From NCBI RefSeq assembly GCF_001435235.1, contig NZ_AZGB01000018.1, positions 236,829 to 300,828 on the forward strand: a stretch of DNA of 64,000 nt, read 5' to 3'. Positions 1 to 8,035 of this stretch are shown here, one piece after another. Position 1 is the stretch's first letter. Each line of letters opens with the position of its first letter. Under the pieces are notes generated by a model that saw only the letters and a program-made list of their open reading frames with translations, was not told the origin of the DNA and did no database searches. Both the position numbers and the translations under genes were made by a program. Source of the stretch: Liquorilactobacillus ghanensis DSM 18630 (GTDB lineage: Bacteria > Bacillota > Bacilli > Lactobacillales > Lactobacillaceae).

Positions 1-121
1 TATAACCGAATGTCTGCATATGTTCTTGTGAAAAACAGGTTAACGCTCCCCAAAACCAACGATGAAAAGAATTTGTTAATGTTTTTTTATCAAGTTTTTT
101 TAAATTATTCGTATTTTCCAT
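1..121 (-). CDS. PTS mannose/fructose/sorbose-family EIID, N-terminal part (cut by window edge)
   Basis: This is the first 40 codons of the last gene of the mannose-family PTS operon; the rest lies beyond position 1. Read on the minus strand from ATG at 121, it encodes a protein starting MENTNNLKKLDKK, then a segment with FHRWFWGALTCFSQEHMQTFGY-like character (aromatic-rich, then QEHMQ...GY). This is the typical N-terminus of EIID membrane subunits, which build the sugar channel with EIIC. The start codon lies two bases after the EIIC stop. Its ribosome-binding site GAGGAGGA is formed by the Glu-Glu-Asp codons at the end of EIIC, so translation of the two genes is probably coupled. The family call rests on the N-terminal motif and operon position. 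Confidence 0.85.
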   Translation of the reverse strand, partial: MENTNNLKKLDKKTLTNSFHRWFWGALTCFSQEHMQTFGY

Positions 122-123
122 GG

Positions 124-996
124 TTAAATGTCCTCCTCTTCACTATCAGTGCCTGCTGCTTCAGGAACAGGACCACTCTTTCCCTGAGGTCCTTGTGGTC
201 CCTGTGAACCCTTAGACATTTCAACTTCATACATAATAACCGCGAACAAGAGTGAAACAACGGTGACCGAAACCAAGTTCAAATGTAATGAAGCTGCTAA
301 TGTAAAGCCAACGAAAAACGGGATAAAGTCAGCTGCATGATTAACTATCTGACGAAGCAAAATTGCAATTCCGACACAAGGCAACATACCTCCAACTGTG
401 AATAGCGTCTTCATAGCTATTCCATCCATTGGTAAAGCGTTTCGCAAAGCTGTTACAGCTGTTGCACCGTAGTAAGTAAGAATCATTGTTGGCAAAAATG
501 AGAATATTGCGTGAGAAATCCATGGCCAACCAAAATTAACAGCTGTTAACTTATCAAGCTTCCCCTTATGAACATCTTTCCATCCAAATGACTGCCAAAC
601 CAAGTTCATAGTTGCAACTGCGTAGTAAAGAACCGTACCAACAGTTCCAACTAACGTCCCGATTGATTTTGCAAGGTTTGCAGCACTTCCTGCCAGTGGA
701 TTCAATCCTTGCGATGTAATAGCAACCATAGCTAATGGGATACCGATATAAGAAATCGCCCGCACATCAGCTGAAACTGTTCCGCCTGGAGTAACAAGCG
801 CAATGTAAACTAACTGCATAGCTACACCACAAGCAATCCCTAATTTGAGGTTACCTAAAACAATCCCACAAACAAGACCACCTACCAAAGGACGACCAAT
901 GGTATAATTACCTACTGCTTGACCAGCCATACAAGAATTAGAACATAAACATGCAAACAATCCTAAAATTGCCGCTTGAATCCAACTAATCGTCAT
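124..996 (-). CDS. PTS mannose/fructose/sorbose-family EIIC with collagen-like tail
   Basis: This is the integral membrane EIIC subunit (290 aa) of a mannose-family phosphotransferase system; with EIID it carries the sugar across the membrane while EIIB phosphorylates it. The N-terminal two thirds are strongly hydrophobic, with the family's Gly-rich segments (GRPLVGGLVCGIVLG, TPGGTVSADVRA). The tail is odd: residues 263-277 are Gly-X-Y triplets (GSQ GPQ GPQ GKS GPV), followed by an acidic end DSEEEDI. Such a collagen-like stretch is not usual for the family. The gene follows EIIB by 17 bases and its acidic last codons carry the ribosome-binding site of EIID. The family is clear; the sugar cannot be named from sequence. 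Confidence 0.93.
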   Translation of the reverse strand: MTISWIQAAILGLFACLCSNSCMAGQAVGNYTIGRPLVGGLVCGIVLGNLKLGIACGVAMQLVYIALVTPGGTVSADVRAISYIGIPLAMVAITSQGLNPLAGSAANLAKSIGTLVGTVGTVLYYAVATMNLVWQSFGWKDVHKGKLDKLTAVNFGWPWISHAIFSFLPTMILTYYGATAVTALRNALPMDGIAMKTLFTVGGMLPCVGIAILLRQIVNHAADFIPFFVGFTLAASLHLNLVSVTVVSLLFAVIMYEVEMSKGSQGPQGPQGKSGPVPEAAGTDSEEEDI

Positions 997-1013
997 GATT
1001 GTACCCCTTTATT

Positions 1014-1508
1014 TTAATAACCAAACTTCGATTTGAATTTACCCCAATCTCCTAAGTGTTGATCTGGTAACAATGCGAATTCTACTTTATATCCCTTATT
1101 TTCAATTGCTTCAAAAGCAGCGCCCTCTTCTTGATTAAAGGACTGATTATCTCCAAGTTTTATGGTATTTTCTCGATCATTACCTGGACCCACAATAATA
1201 GTTTTTATATCACTTGGTTTAAAGTCCATATCAACCAGAATTTTTTTCATATCCTGTGGATTTTTAGTAATCAAAAAGTATCTTGTTTTAGAACTTAAGA
1301 CTCTATCCTTTACCTTTTCGAAATGATCTAATGTCCAAACAAATGTTTTTTTGTCTGAAGCAGCTTTATATGCTTCAGATAAAATATTATTATTAGCAGC
1401 TTTATCATTCACTGCAATGATCCCATCACAAGGATATTCTTTACCCCAACGAACTGTAATTAGTCCATGAATCATACGATCATCAATTCTTACAAAAGAA
1501 ATCGACAT
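1014..1508 (-). CDS. PTS mannose/fructose/sorbose-family EIIB
   Basis: This is the cytoplasmic EIIB subunit (164 aa), which takes phosphate from EIIA on a histidine and passes it to the incoming sugar. The N-terminal motif FVRIDDRMIHGLI contains the family's phospho-accepting histidine, His14 from the start chosen here. I chose the ATG at 1508 over the upstream in-frame GTG at 1517: AAAGGAG lies about nine bases before the ATG but almost touches the GTG. The gene starts 15 bases after the EIIA stop and is followed by EIIC, so EIIA-EIIB-EIIC-EIID form one operon with separate A and B polypeptides. Length matches the family (about 160 aa). Confidence 0.93.
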   Translation of the reverse strand: MSISFVRIDDRMIHGLITVRWGKEYPCDGIIAVNDKAANNNILSEAYKAASDKKTFVWTLDHFEKVKDRVLSSKTRYFLITKNPQDMKKILVDMDFKPSDIKTIIVGPGNDRENTIKLGDNQSFNQEEGAAFEAIENKGYKVEFALLPDQHLGDWGKFKSKFGY

Positions 1509-1523
1509 TATCCACACTCTCCT

Positions 1524-1958
1524 TTAAATATCATCATCAGATGTTTCTGATGTTTTGACTATGTCTAAAACCTTAATTGCTTGTTTAGCCTCTGCTAATA
1601 TTTTTGCCTTCAATTCATCATTTTTCATCGAATCCTTCGACATTACTGCAGTTAATGCCATTGAAAAATTCATACCACCCATTATCAAGCTATCGTTTAA
1701 TTTCCCGTGATCATTCAAGACGTCACAAACAGTAGTAAGTGGACTGCCGCCAATAATATCAGCCAAAACAACAAACTCTGAACTATTTGGCAGTTTGCTA
1801 ATAATTGATTCTACGCGACTTTTTAAAAGTGGACTGCCTTCATTAGGCTTTAATCCCACTGCAATCACTGAATTAATAACATCCCCTGAGAACATGCTTA
1901 GCGTTTGTTTCAATCCACTTGAAAAATCACCGTGACTAACTAATAATAAATATTTCAT
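1524..1958 (-). CDS. PTS mannose/fructose/sorbose-family EIIA
   Basis: This is the EIIA subunit (144 aa), the cytoplasmic protein that receives phosphate from HPr. The start MKYLLLVSHGDFSSGL has the diagnostic phospho-histidine His9 in the SHGDF context. The middle VVLADIIGGSPLTTVCDVL matches the conserved D-x-x-GGSP segment of EIIA-Man. It is the first gene of the minus-strand PTS operon and is divergent from the LevR-like regulator at 2162. The 203 bases between them hold a TATAAT-like -10 (2080-2085, read on the minus strand) and the repeats described separately. Confidence 0.93.
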   Translation of the reverse strand: MKYLLLVSHGDFSSGLKQTLSMFSGDVINSVIAVGLKPNEGSPLLKSRVESIISKLPNSSEFVVLADIIGGSPLTTVCDVLNDHGKLNDSLIMGGMNFSMALTAVMSKDSMKNDELKAKILAEAKQAIKVLDIVKTSETSDDDI

Positions 1959-2061
1959 TTGAATTCCCTCTCACTGCAAAAGTATAATTTGAAAGCTGTT
2001 TTCCCTTCTCTTTATTAAAAATTTGTAAAATCATTTCTCATTATTTGTCTAGACTTAAATA

Positions 2062-2148
2062 AAGAAAATGCTTACAATGATTATATTAAGCATATAACAA
2101 CAAAAAGTCACTTGAATGTTGTGCTTAATTATTAATAATAGTGCTTAA
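2062..2148. promoter_or_regulatory. Repeated (A/G)TGCTTA motif between divergent PTS operon and regulator
   Basis: The motif ATGCTTA or GTGCTTAA occurs four times here: 2068-2074 (plus), 2086-2093 (minus, seen as TTAAGCAT), 2121-2128 (plus) and 2141-2148 (plus). The first two form an inverted repeat around the putative -10 of the PTS operon (TATAAT on the minus strand, 2080-2085). The last two are GTGCTTAA direct repeats exactly 20 bp apart, or two helix turns, just before the regulator start. On the minus strand 2062-2077 is also cre-like (TTGTAAGCATTTTCTT, two mismatches), so CcpA could contribute. Repeats and spacing are seen; the binding role is inferred. Confidence 0.45.
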
Positions 2149-2161
2149 GGGGTGGATTATA

Positions 2162-4684
2162 TTGAAGGCACTTGAAAGGGTTTATACGATAATTTCTCAA
2201 CAATTTTCTGATGAACGCATTACAACTGCTCAAGCAGCTAATGCTGTAGGTCTAACTCGGGGCGTAACAAGTAGTTATTTATCAAAGCTGGAAAAACAAG
2301 GTAAATTATTAAAAACCGGTAGTCGTCCAGTATATTGGCAAGTTAAATGCGAAGAAACTGCTTTTGACAAATTAATTGGTTACCATGGCAGCTTAAAAAA
2401 AGATATCAAGCACGCTATAGAAGCAATCATTTATCCAACTAATGGACTGCCTATTCTTATTAGTGGTTCTCGTGGTACCGGAAAATTGTTATTTGCCCAT
2501 ACTATTTATCGCGAAGCCATTCGCAGGAAAATATTCTCTGAAAACTCACTCTTTAAAATAATTGATTGTGCAGAATACAAAAATAAAATTAATACATTAC
2601 TTCAAAACAAAAAAACATTTAATGAATATTTTTCTGTATCCCAAAAAAATATAAATGGATATTTGTATGTTAAAAATTTACAAGTCCTTAATCATGAAAC
2701 ACAACGTTATCTTCTTAACTATGCTATTAATCAAGAAGAATTAAATACTCGTTTTATTTTTTCTACAACTAACCAATCCGTTGATACTGAATATGAGAAT
2801 TTTAAATACGCTATTGTTAAAATTAATTTAAATCCGTTTAATAAACGACCATTTGCGGAAAGAATAGCTTTTAGTTGTTTGTTTCTGCAAAATCAAGCCA
2901 ATAAATTAAACAGACAGTTTTTAACATCTTTCCATTTTATAATCAAGTTAGCCAACCTTACGATCAATAGCATTACTGAGCTTAACAACCACATTCAGCT
3001 ATTATGTGCAGAAAAATATGCTAATGCTCCTCAAGATAAGCAGTTAATTCTTAGCAAACTAGCTAATCAAAATACCATTCGCATAACGCCAAATCAACAA
3101 TCATTGCAAAAAGAAGTAGCTGCTTTAATCACTAAAGCGCTTCAATTAAGCCCTGCCATTAACGATTTGCTTAACAAAGTTATTGAATCACTTACTAATG
3201 GAGAAACTATAGTTGAACAAAATTTTCTTGTGCTTAAAGTCCTTAATCAAATTAAAATCGGGACTGATGAATCTTTATTAAATTCACTTATACAAACGAT
3301 CCAGTTAAGTGTTAAAAAAAATATAACTCATAGATACGGGATTACCTTCCAAAAAGAAACTGAATTTTGGCGTTATGTTGCACTTGCATTTATACTGGCA
3401 AATATGTGTAATGATAATTCAGTTACTATTAAAACAAAGTCTTCAATTCAGTTTGAAACTAAAAGTCGTTATCCTAGAAGTTATTATTTATATAAGCAAT
3501 TCATTAACAAGATATACCCTAAATATGTAAAAGATCCTTATTACTACATCCCCTTTTTTGTACTTATGGCACAACATGTAGAAAAAATAGAATCTATACA
3601 TTATAATGCAATTTTATTAGCACATGGAGAATCTACTGCATCAAGCATTCAACAAGTTATTAATACACTCTGTGGTAATTATATTTTTGAAGCTTTTAAT
3701 ATGCCGATCGATATTTCTGCTGATAAAATAAGCTCCTATGTTCAAAAATACTTAGTAGATCAGGGACCATCTACTAAGGGAAATATTATCTTATTTGATA
3801 TGGGCTCTCTGAGACAAATATTTAGAGAAATCAAGAAAGTATCTGATCAAAAGCTTTTAGTTGTAAATAACATTACAACTGCAATGGCTCTTGATATCGG
3901 TCTTCGCATTCAACAAAATGAAATGTTCGAATCAATTGCTGAAAACAGTCAAAAATATGGCTCAACAACTGATGCACAATATTATGAAGGATTATCAAAT
4001 AAAAAAAATATTATTGTTTCATGCATTTCTGGAGTGGGACTTTCAAAAGAGATAAAGAAACTGATCGAAACAACTCTTTCCCCTTCGCTAGAAGTAATTA
4101 CTTTTGATTATAAGCACCTATATGTCCTACTAAAAAATAACAATCGGCAATTTTTCTCTAAAACACAATTAATCTTAACAACCACAAATATTGATGATGA
4201 TATGGGAATTAATATTATAAATGTTTACAATATTTTCGATAAACAAGTTTCGTTGAAATTACAAAGAATTTTACTTCATGCCGGAGAAAGCCTGCAATCC
4301 AGCAATTCATTAATTGAAAAAATGTTAAAATTCTTATCAATCGAGGGTATTCGTGATCGTTTGAAGATTTTAAATCCAGACATTGTTATCCAAGAAAGCC
4401 AAACGATCGTATCGCATTACGAAGATTTTTATAATGTACGGTTTGAACCCAAATTAAAACTTAACCTGTATATGCACTTATCGCTGATGGTTGAACGGAT
4501 GCTAACGAGTTCGACAAGTTCGACAACTTCATTAAAAGATATGTCACTAAGCCCAAGAGAAAAAGAATTTATCTCTCTTTCAAAAGGAATACTCCAACCA
4601 GTTGAGCAAAAGTTCAATATTAAAATTCAAGATTATGAAATAGAATTGCTTTATCAACTGCTTAAAGATTTCATTTTTGCTTAA
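2162..4684 (+). CDS. LevR/PRD-type PTS operon regulator with degenerate AAA+ domain
   Basis: This regulator (840 aa) probably controls the divergent mannose-family PTS operon. In order it has a winged-helix N-terminus (about 1-65), an AAA+ region with Walker A GSRGTGK (about 102-108), a first PRD region, an EIIA-Man-like domain with histidine in ILLAHGEST (about 488), an EIIB-like segment with cysteine in IIVSCISGVG (about 620), and a C-terminal PRD. That is the LevR layout. The GAFTGA loop that contacts sigma-54 is absent, and the Walker B acids are replaced (GYLYVKN instead of the usual LFLDE). I chose TTG at 2162 because AGGGGTGG lies just upstream; an in-frame GTG at 2141 is an alternative. 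It probably acts without sigma-54. Confidence 0.85.
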   Translation: MKALERVYTIISQQFSDERITTAQAANAVGLTRGVTSSYLSKLEKQGKLLKTGSRPVYWQVKCEETAFDKLIGYHGSLKKDIKHAIEAIIYPTNGLPILISGSRGTGKLLFAHTIYREAIRRKIFSENSLFKIIDCAEYKNKINTLLQNKKTFNEYFSVSQKNINGYLYVKNLQVLNHETQRYLLNYAINQEELNTRFIFSTTNQSVDTEYENFKYAIVKINLNPFNKRPFAERIAFSCLFLQNQANKLNRQFLTSFHFIIKLANLTINSITELNNHIQLLCAEKYANAPQDKQLILSKLANQNTIRITPNQQSLQKEVAALITKALQLSPAINDLLNKVIESLTNGETIVEQNFLVLKVLNQIKIGTDESLLNSLIQTIQLSVKKNITHRYGITFQKETEFWRYVALAFILANMCNDNSVTIKTKSSIQFETKSRYPRSYYLYKQFINKIYPKYVKDPYYYIPFFVLMAQHVEKIESIHYNAILLAHGESTASSIQQVINTLCGNYIFEAFNMPIDISADKISSYVQKYLVDQGPSTKGNIILFDMGSLRQIFREIKKVSDQKLLVVNNITTAMALDIGLRIQQNEMFESIAENSQKYGSTTDAQYYEGLSNKKNIIVSCISGVGLSKEIKKLIETTLSPSLEVITFDYKHLYVLLKNNNRQFFSKTQLILTTTNIDDDMGINIINVYNIFDKQVSLKLQRILLHAGESLQSSNSLIEKMLKFLSIEGIRDRLKILNPDIVIQESQTIVSHYEDFYNVRFEPKLKLNLYMHLSLMVERMLTSSTSSTTSLKDMSLSPREKEFISLSKGILQPVEQKFNIKIQDYEIELLYQLLKDFIFA

Positions 4685-4720
4685 GCTATTAAGCAATGAC
4701 CTTTGTATGTGTTCAAAAAA

Positions 4721-4757
4721 GCCCCCAAAAAATTTAAATTTTTTGGGGGCTTTATTT
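4721..4757 (+). terminator. Rho-independent terminator after the LevR-like gene
   Basis: Positions 4721-4750 are a perfect 30-bp palindrome (GCCCCCAAAAAATTT and its complement), followed by TTTATTT. It lies 36 bases after the regulator stop. Being symmetric it could act in both directions. Confidence 0.9.
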
Positions 4758-4966
4758 CAAGCATATCAATGTTAATTAATGAATTCAGCTTTTCAAAATA
4801 ATACGCAACGTTTTTATCATTTGCTAATAAGGTTTGGAAGAAATTTTTTACTTGAATTTAACTTGATAATCCAATCGGGTGAGAGAATTATCCTTCTTTC
4901 AACATAATTTTTATTTACACAAACTATCTTAAGTCATCATTATAAGTATTATTTATATTGTAATCG

Positions 4967-5689
4967 CTAATTTAAAATTTTATTTAATATTTCATCAGAA
5001 ATTAGAGCTCTTTTCTCTTTGGCTTCGTTCGTATCAATTCCCCTGTATGGATTGTCAAAAATCTCTTTGATTAGCTGATCCTTTATCAAGGCAATTCGAT
5101 TGGCCATCCTTACAGCTTCATTAATATCATGTGTAACTAAAATGGTGGTAATTTTTCTTTGCTGGCAAATTTTCATTATCAGATCCTGCATATTACGTCG
5201 CGTCAGTGCATCTAGTGCTCCAAGTGGTTCATCCAGTAACAACAGATCTGGGTGTGAAAACAAAGCTCTGGCCAAAGCTAGTCGCTGTTTTTGACCACCA
5301 GAAAGCTTAGTTGGAAAAGCATTAGCATATTCTGTCAAGCCAACTAAAGATAATAATTTTTTAGCTTCTTTCTGATCATCAGGCTTTTTACTGGCAAAAG
5401 TAACATTATCTTGAACTGACATCCAAGGCAATAGTCGATCTTCTTGAAACATCATCCGTGCTTGGTCATTAATTTTATTTATCAAATGCCCACCTTGTTT
5501 GATTTTTCCGGCATTTGGCTGTTCAAGTCCGGCAATTAAACGTAATAGTGTACTCTTTCCTCCTCCGCTTTTCCCAACAAATGCTAAAAACTCGTGACGA
5601 TACACATCAAGATCAATTTCACGCAAAACAATATGCTTTACATAAGATTTATTAACACCACGAATAGTTATTAAAATTTCTTTTTTCAT
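4967..5689 (-). CDS. ABC transporter ATP-binding protein, sulfonate/taurine (SsuB/TauB) type
   Basis: This is the ATPase (240 aa) of a nitrate/sulfonate/taurine-class importer. It has Walker A GKSGGGKST (residues 39-47), the Q-loop segment MMFQEDRLLPW, signature LSGGQKQRLALARAL, Walker B LLLLDEPLGALD and switch histidine LVTHD. The LLPW after the Q-loop is typical of the SsuB/TauB branch. A GGAGG site precedes the ATG, 12 bases after the permease stop. It is the last gene of a six-gene operon with the permease, two AMP-forming ligases, the binding protein and a membrane acyltransferase. The substrate is unknown; this class also takes up aromatic acids and thiamine precursors, so sulfonate is only the nominal assignment. 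Confidence 0.9.
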   Translation of the reverse strand: MKKEILITIRGVNKSYVKHIVLREIDLDVYRHEFLAFVGKSGGGKSTLLRLIAGLEQPNAGKIKQGGHLINKINDQARMMFQEDRLLPWMSVQDNVTFASKKPDDQKEAKKLLSLVGLTEYANAFPTKLSGGQKQRLALARALFSHPDLLLLDEPLGALDALTRRNMQDLIMKICQQRKITTILVTHDINEAVRMANRIALIKDQLIKEIFDNPYRGIDTNEAKEKRALISDEILNKILN

Positions 5690-5701
5690 TCGCTTTTCCT
5701 C

Positions 5702-6481
5702 CTATCCGCGCCACTCTAAAAAAATAATTTCAAAATTCTTGGCAATATAATCTGATAATTTTCCTAGTAAAGCATAAATCAAAATACATAAGATAATCGT
5801 TTTCATATCCATAAATTGTTCTGCATTAGTTGCCATATAACCGATTCCTGAACTTGAAGAAATTGTTTCCGCCACAATTAAAGTCGTCCACATTACACCA
5901 AGGGCATACCGAAATCCCATTAGAATTGTCGGCAGTGCTGCCGGAAAAACTATTTTGCGAATCATTGCCGACTGCTTCAAGCCGTATGCATGCCCCATCT
6001 CAATAATTTTCTGATCTACCGAGATAATTCCATGGTAGGTGTTAATGTATATTGGAAACATACAACCAATTGCTACTAAAAAAATCTTAGCCGGTTCACC
6101 AATTCCCATCAATAAAATTACCAATGGAATCAAGGCTAAATGTGGAATGTTGCGTAACATCTGTACCGTGCTGTCAAAAGCTAGCCGAGCAATTTTAGAT
6201 AAACCATTGATGAACCCCAAAACAAAACCGATACTTCCACCGATCACAAATCCGACAGTCGCTCGATACAAACTAATACCCATATTCTTAGGCAATTCAC
6301 CACTAACCGTTAATTCGGCCCCATCTTTTAAAACATCCCAAGGTGAAGGCAAAATCGTTGCTGACACCCAGCCGACACTGACAATTAATTGCCAAAACAA
6401 AATAATTACTATTGGAATAATCCATGGAATAATTTTTCGAAATGAAAAGTTTATTTTTTTTAATATTATTGTATTATCCAT
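5702..6481 (-). CDS. ABC transporter permease, sulfonate/taurine (SsuC/TauC) type
   Basis: This is the membrane permease (259 aa) partner of the ATPase that follows it. It has about six hydrophobic segments. The cytoplasmic coupling loop EMGHAYGLKQSAMIRKIVFPAALP matches the EAA motif (here E-x-G-x-A-Y-G...KIVFPAALP). The segment LGVMWTTLIVAE is typical of SsuC/TauC permeases. The ATG at 6481 has GGAGG nine bases upstream and follows the ligase stop by 14 bases. The family is clear; the substrate is not. Confidence 0.9.
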   Translation of the reverse strand: MDNTIILKKINFSFRKIIPWIIPIVIILFWQLIVSVGWVSATILPSPWDVLKDGAELTVSGELPKNMGISLYRATVGFVIGGSIGFVLGFINGLSKIARLAFDSTVQMLRNIPHLALIPLVILLMGIGEPAKIFLVAIGCMFPIYINTYHGIISVDQKIIEMGHAYGLKQSAMIRKIVFPAALPTILMGFRYALGVMWTTLIVAETISSSSGIGYMATNAEQFMDMKTIILCILIYALLGKLSDYIAKNFEIIFLEWRG

Positions 6482-6495
6482 AATGGATAACCTCC

Positions 6496-8004
6496 CTAGC
6501 TACTTAATTCCCGTTGCAACTGAATCCGTAAGATCTTTCCAATTCTATTTCTTGGAATCTTTGGTATAAAAATAAGCTGTTTGGGCCTTTCAAACTCAGC
6601 TAAATTCGTTCTAATTATTCTAGTTAATTTTTCTCGTGCTACTTGTTGGACAATTCCTTTTTTTAAAACGATCGCAGCAACAATTTTCTCACCAAATATC
6701 TGATCTGGGATCCCAACTACTGCCACTTCTATAACAAAATCTGCCTGCAATAAAACTGTTTCAACTTTAATTGGGCTAATCTTATGTCCACCGTAATTAA
6801 TCAAATCCTTAGTTCTTCCCGTTAAAAAAAGATAACCTTCTTCATCAAAATAGCCAGTATCTCCTGTTTTTAACCAACCGGCAATAAAATCTTGTGCTGA
6901 ATTACGACCAACATACATGGAAATTACATTTTTCCCTTTTAAGACAACTTCACCTGTCACATGCGGCCTTAAAGTTAGCTTTCCATCAAATAACACACTG
7001 ACCTGAGTTCCTACCGGTTTACCAACTGATCCATATTTCGGATGATCAAGCGGGTTTACGCAAATTTGCCCAGCTGCCTCTGTCATCCCATATCCTTGGA
7101 TAATTGGTACCTGATACCTATCTTCAAATCGTCGTTGCGTCTTGGCACTCAACGGCGCTGATGCGCTTCTTAAAAATCTTAAAGATCGAATTGGTGAAAA
7201 ATTTTTCTGAGCCTGCTGATTGATCAACAAGATTGAAATTACACTGGGTGAAACAGAAACCCATGTAACCTTTTCTTGTTTGATTTGCTGCCAAAAATGA
7301 CTTGCGCTAAATTTGGCAGGTATAATTAATTTACCCCCGCTTAATATGGTTGACAGCATCACGATTATTAGCGCATTTATATGAAATAGCGGCAACACAA
7401 TTAAAGTGCAATCATTTTCCGTTAAGCTTTGACCTTTAATAACATATTGTGCAGCAGCTAAAAGATTAGCATGATTTAAAATTACCTTTTTGGGTGTTCC
7501 AGTTGTACCCGAGGTATACATTAAAATTGACGGAGTATTGTCCGTAGGTGCAGCAGAATCATTAAATGATTTTGCTAACGCTGATGTTTTATTAAAAACA
7601 ACCGTTGCATCTAAATCCAACAATGTAAGTTCATTTTTTCTCCAAGCCTGCTTTTTATGCAGCCAAGGAACTTGAATTTCAGCTGGAAATACTAATTTAA
7701 AATCAGTATCCGTTAATAGGTCGTTAAATTCAGTTATGGTCAACGTTGGTGCAGCAGGGTGAACTACCAGACCATATTGATTTGCTGCCAACACTACTAA
7801 CGGGTAAAGAATGCTATTTGAACAACTAAGCAAGATTTTATCTTCTGGCTGTAACTTTTTCTCATGAAAGAAATTTAACAATTGTTGAACAGCCTGCTCA
7901 ACTTGAAAACGAGTCAACCATACATTTCTGGTTAAATCTTTAATCAGCTTTTTGTTTGGTTGGTCTAATAATAATTCTGAAATCTTTGAAGTTAGCTTCG
8001 ACAC
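6496..8004 (-). CDS. AMP-forming acyl-CoA synthetase/ligase family protein (second copy in operon)
   Basis: This adenylate-forming enzyme (502 aa) would activate a carboxylic acid to an acyl-AMP and usually then to acyl-CoA. Seen motifs are the AMP-binding P-loop MYTSGTTGTPKKV (about 165), the A5 motif GYGMTEAAG, the A7/A8 region WLKTGDTGYFDEEGY with TGRTKDLINYGG, and the C-terminal catalytic lysine context PRNRIGKILR. It starts at GTG 8004 with GAGAGGAGG upstream. It is a paralogue of the ligase at 9019-10530 and shares the TSGTTG-x-PKKV and GYGMTE blocks. It lies between the binding protein and permease genes, so its acid may be what the transporter brings in. No adjacent CoA-consuming catabolic enzyme was seen. 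Confidence 0.85.
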   Translation of the reverse strand: MSKLTSKISELLLDQPNKKLIKDLTRNVWLTRFQVEQAVQQLLNFFHEKKLQPEDKILLSCSNSILYPLVVLAANQYGLVVHPAAPTLTITEFNDLLTDTDFKLVFPAEIQVPWLHKKQAWRKNELTLLDLDATVVFNKTSALAKSFNDSAAPTDNTPSILMYTSGTTGTPKKVILNHANLLAAAQYVIKGQSLTENDCTLIVLPLFHINALIIVMLSTILSGGKLIIPAKFSASHFWQQIKQEKVTWVSVSPSVISILLINQQAQKNFSPIRSLRFLRSASAPLSAKTQRRFEDRYQVPIIQGYGMTEAAGQICVNPLDHPKYGSVGKPVGTQVSVLFDGKLTLRPHVTGEVVLKGKNVISMYVGRNSAQDFIAGWLKTGDTGYFDEEGYLFLTGRTKDLINYGGHKISPIKVETVLLQADFVIEVAVVGIPDQIFGEKIVAAIVLKKGIVQQVAREKLTRIIRTNLAEFERPKQLIFIPKIPRNRIGKILRIQLQRELSS

Positions 8005-8035
8005 TTGATCCTGCCTCCTCTCTTATCTAAAAGTT

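Noticed and set aside
4967-5689. Naming the ABC system as a true sulfonate importer (ssuABC)
   Set aside because: The family fits, but no sulfonate monooxygenase or sulfur gene is adjacent and the operon partners are acyl ligases, so the substrate is left open.
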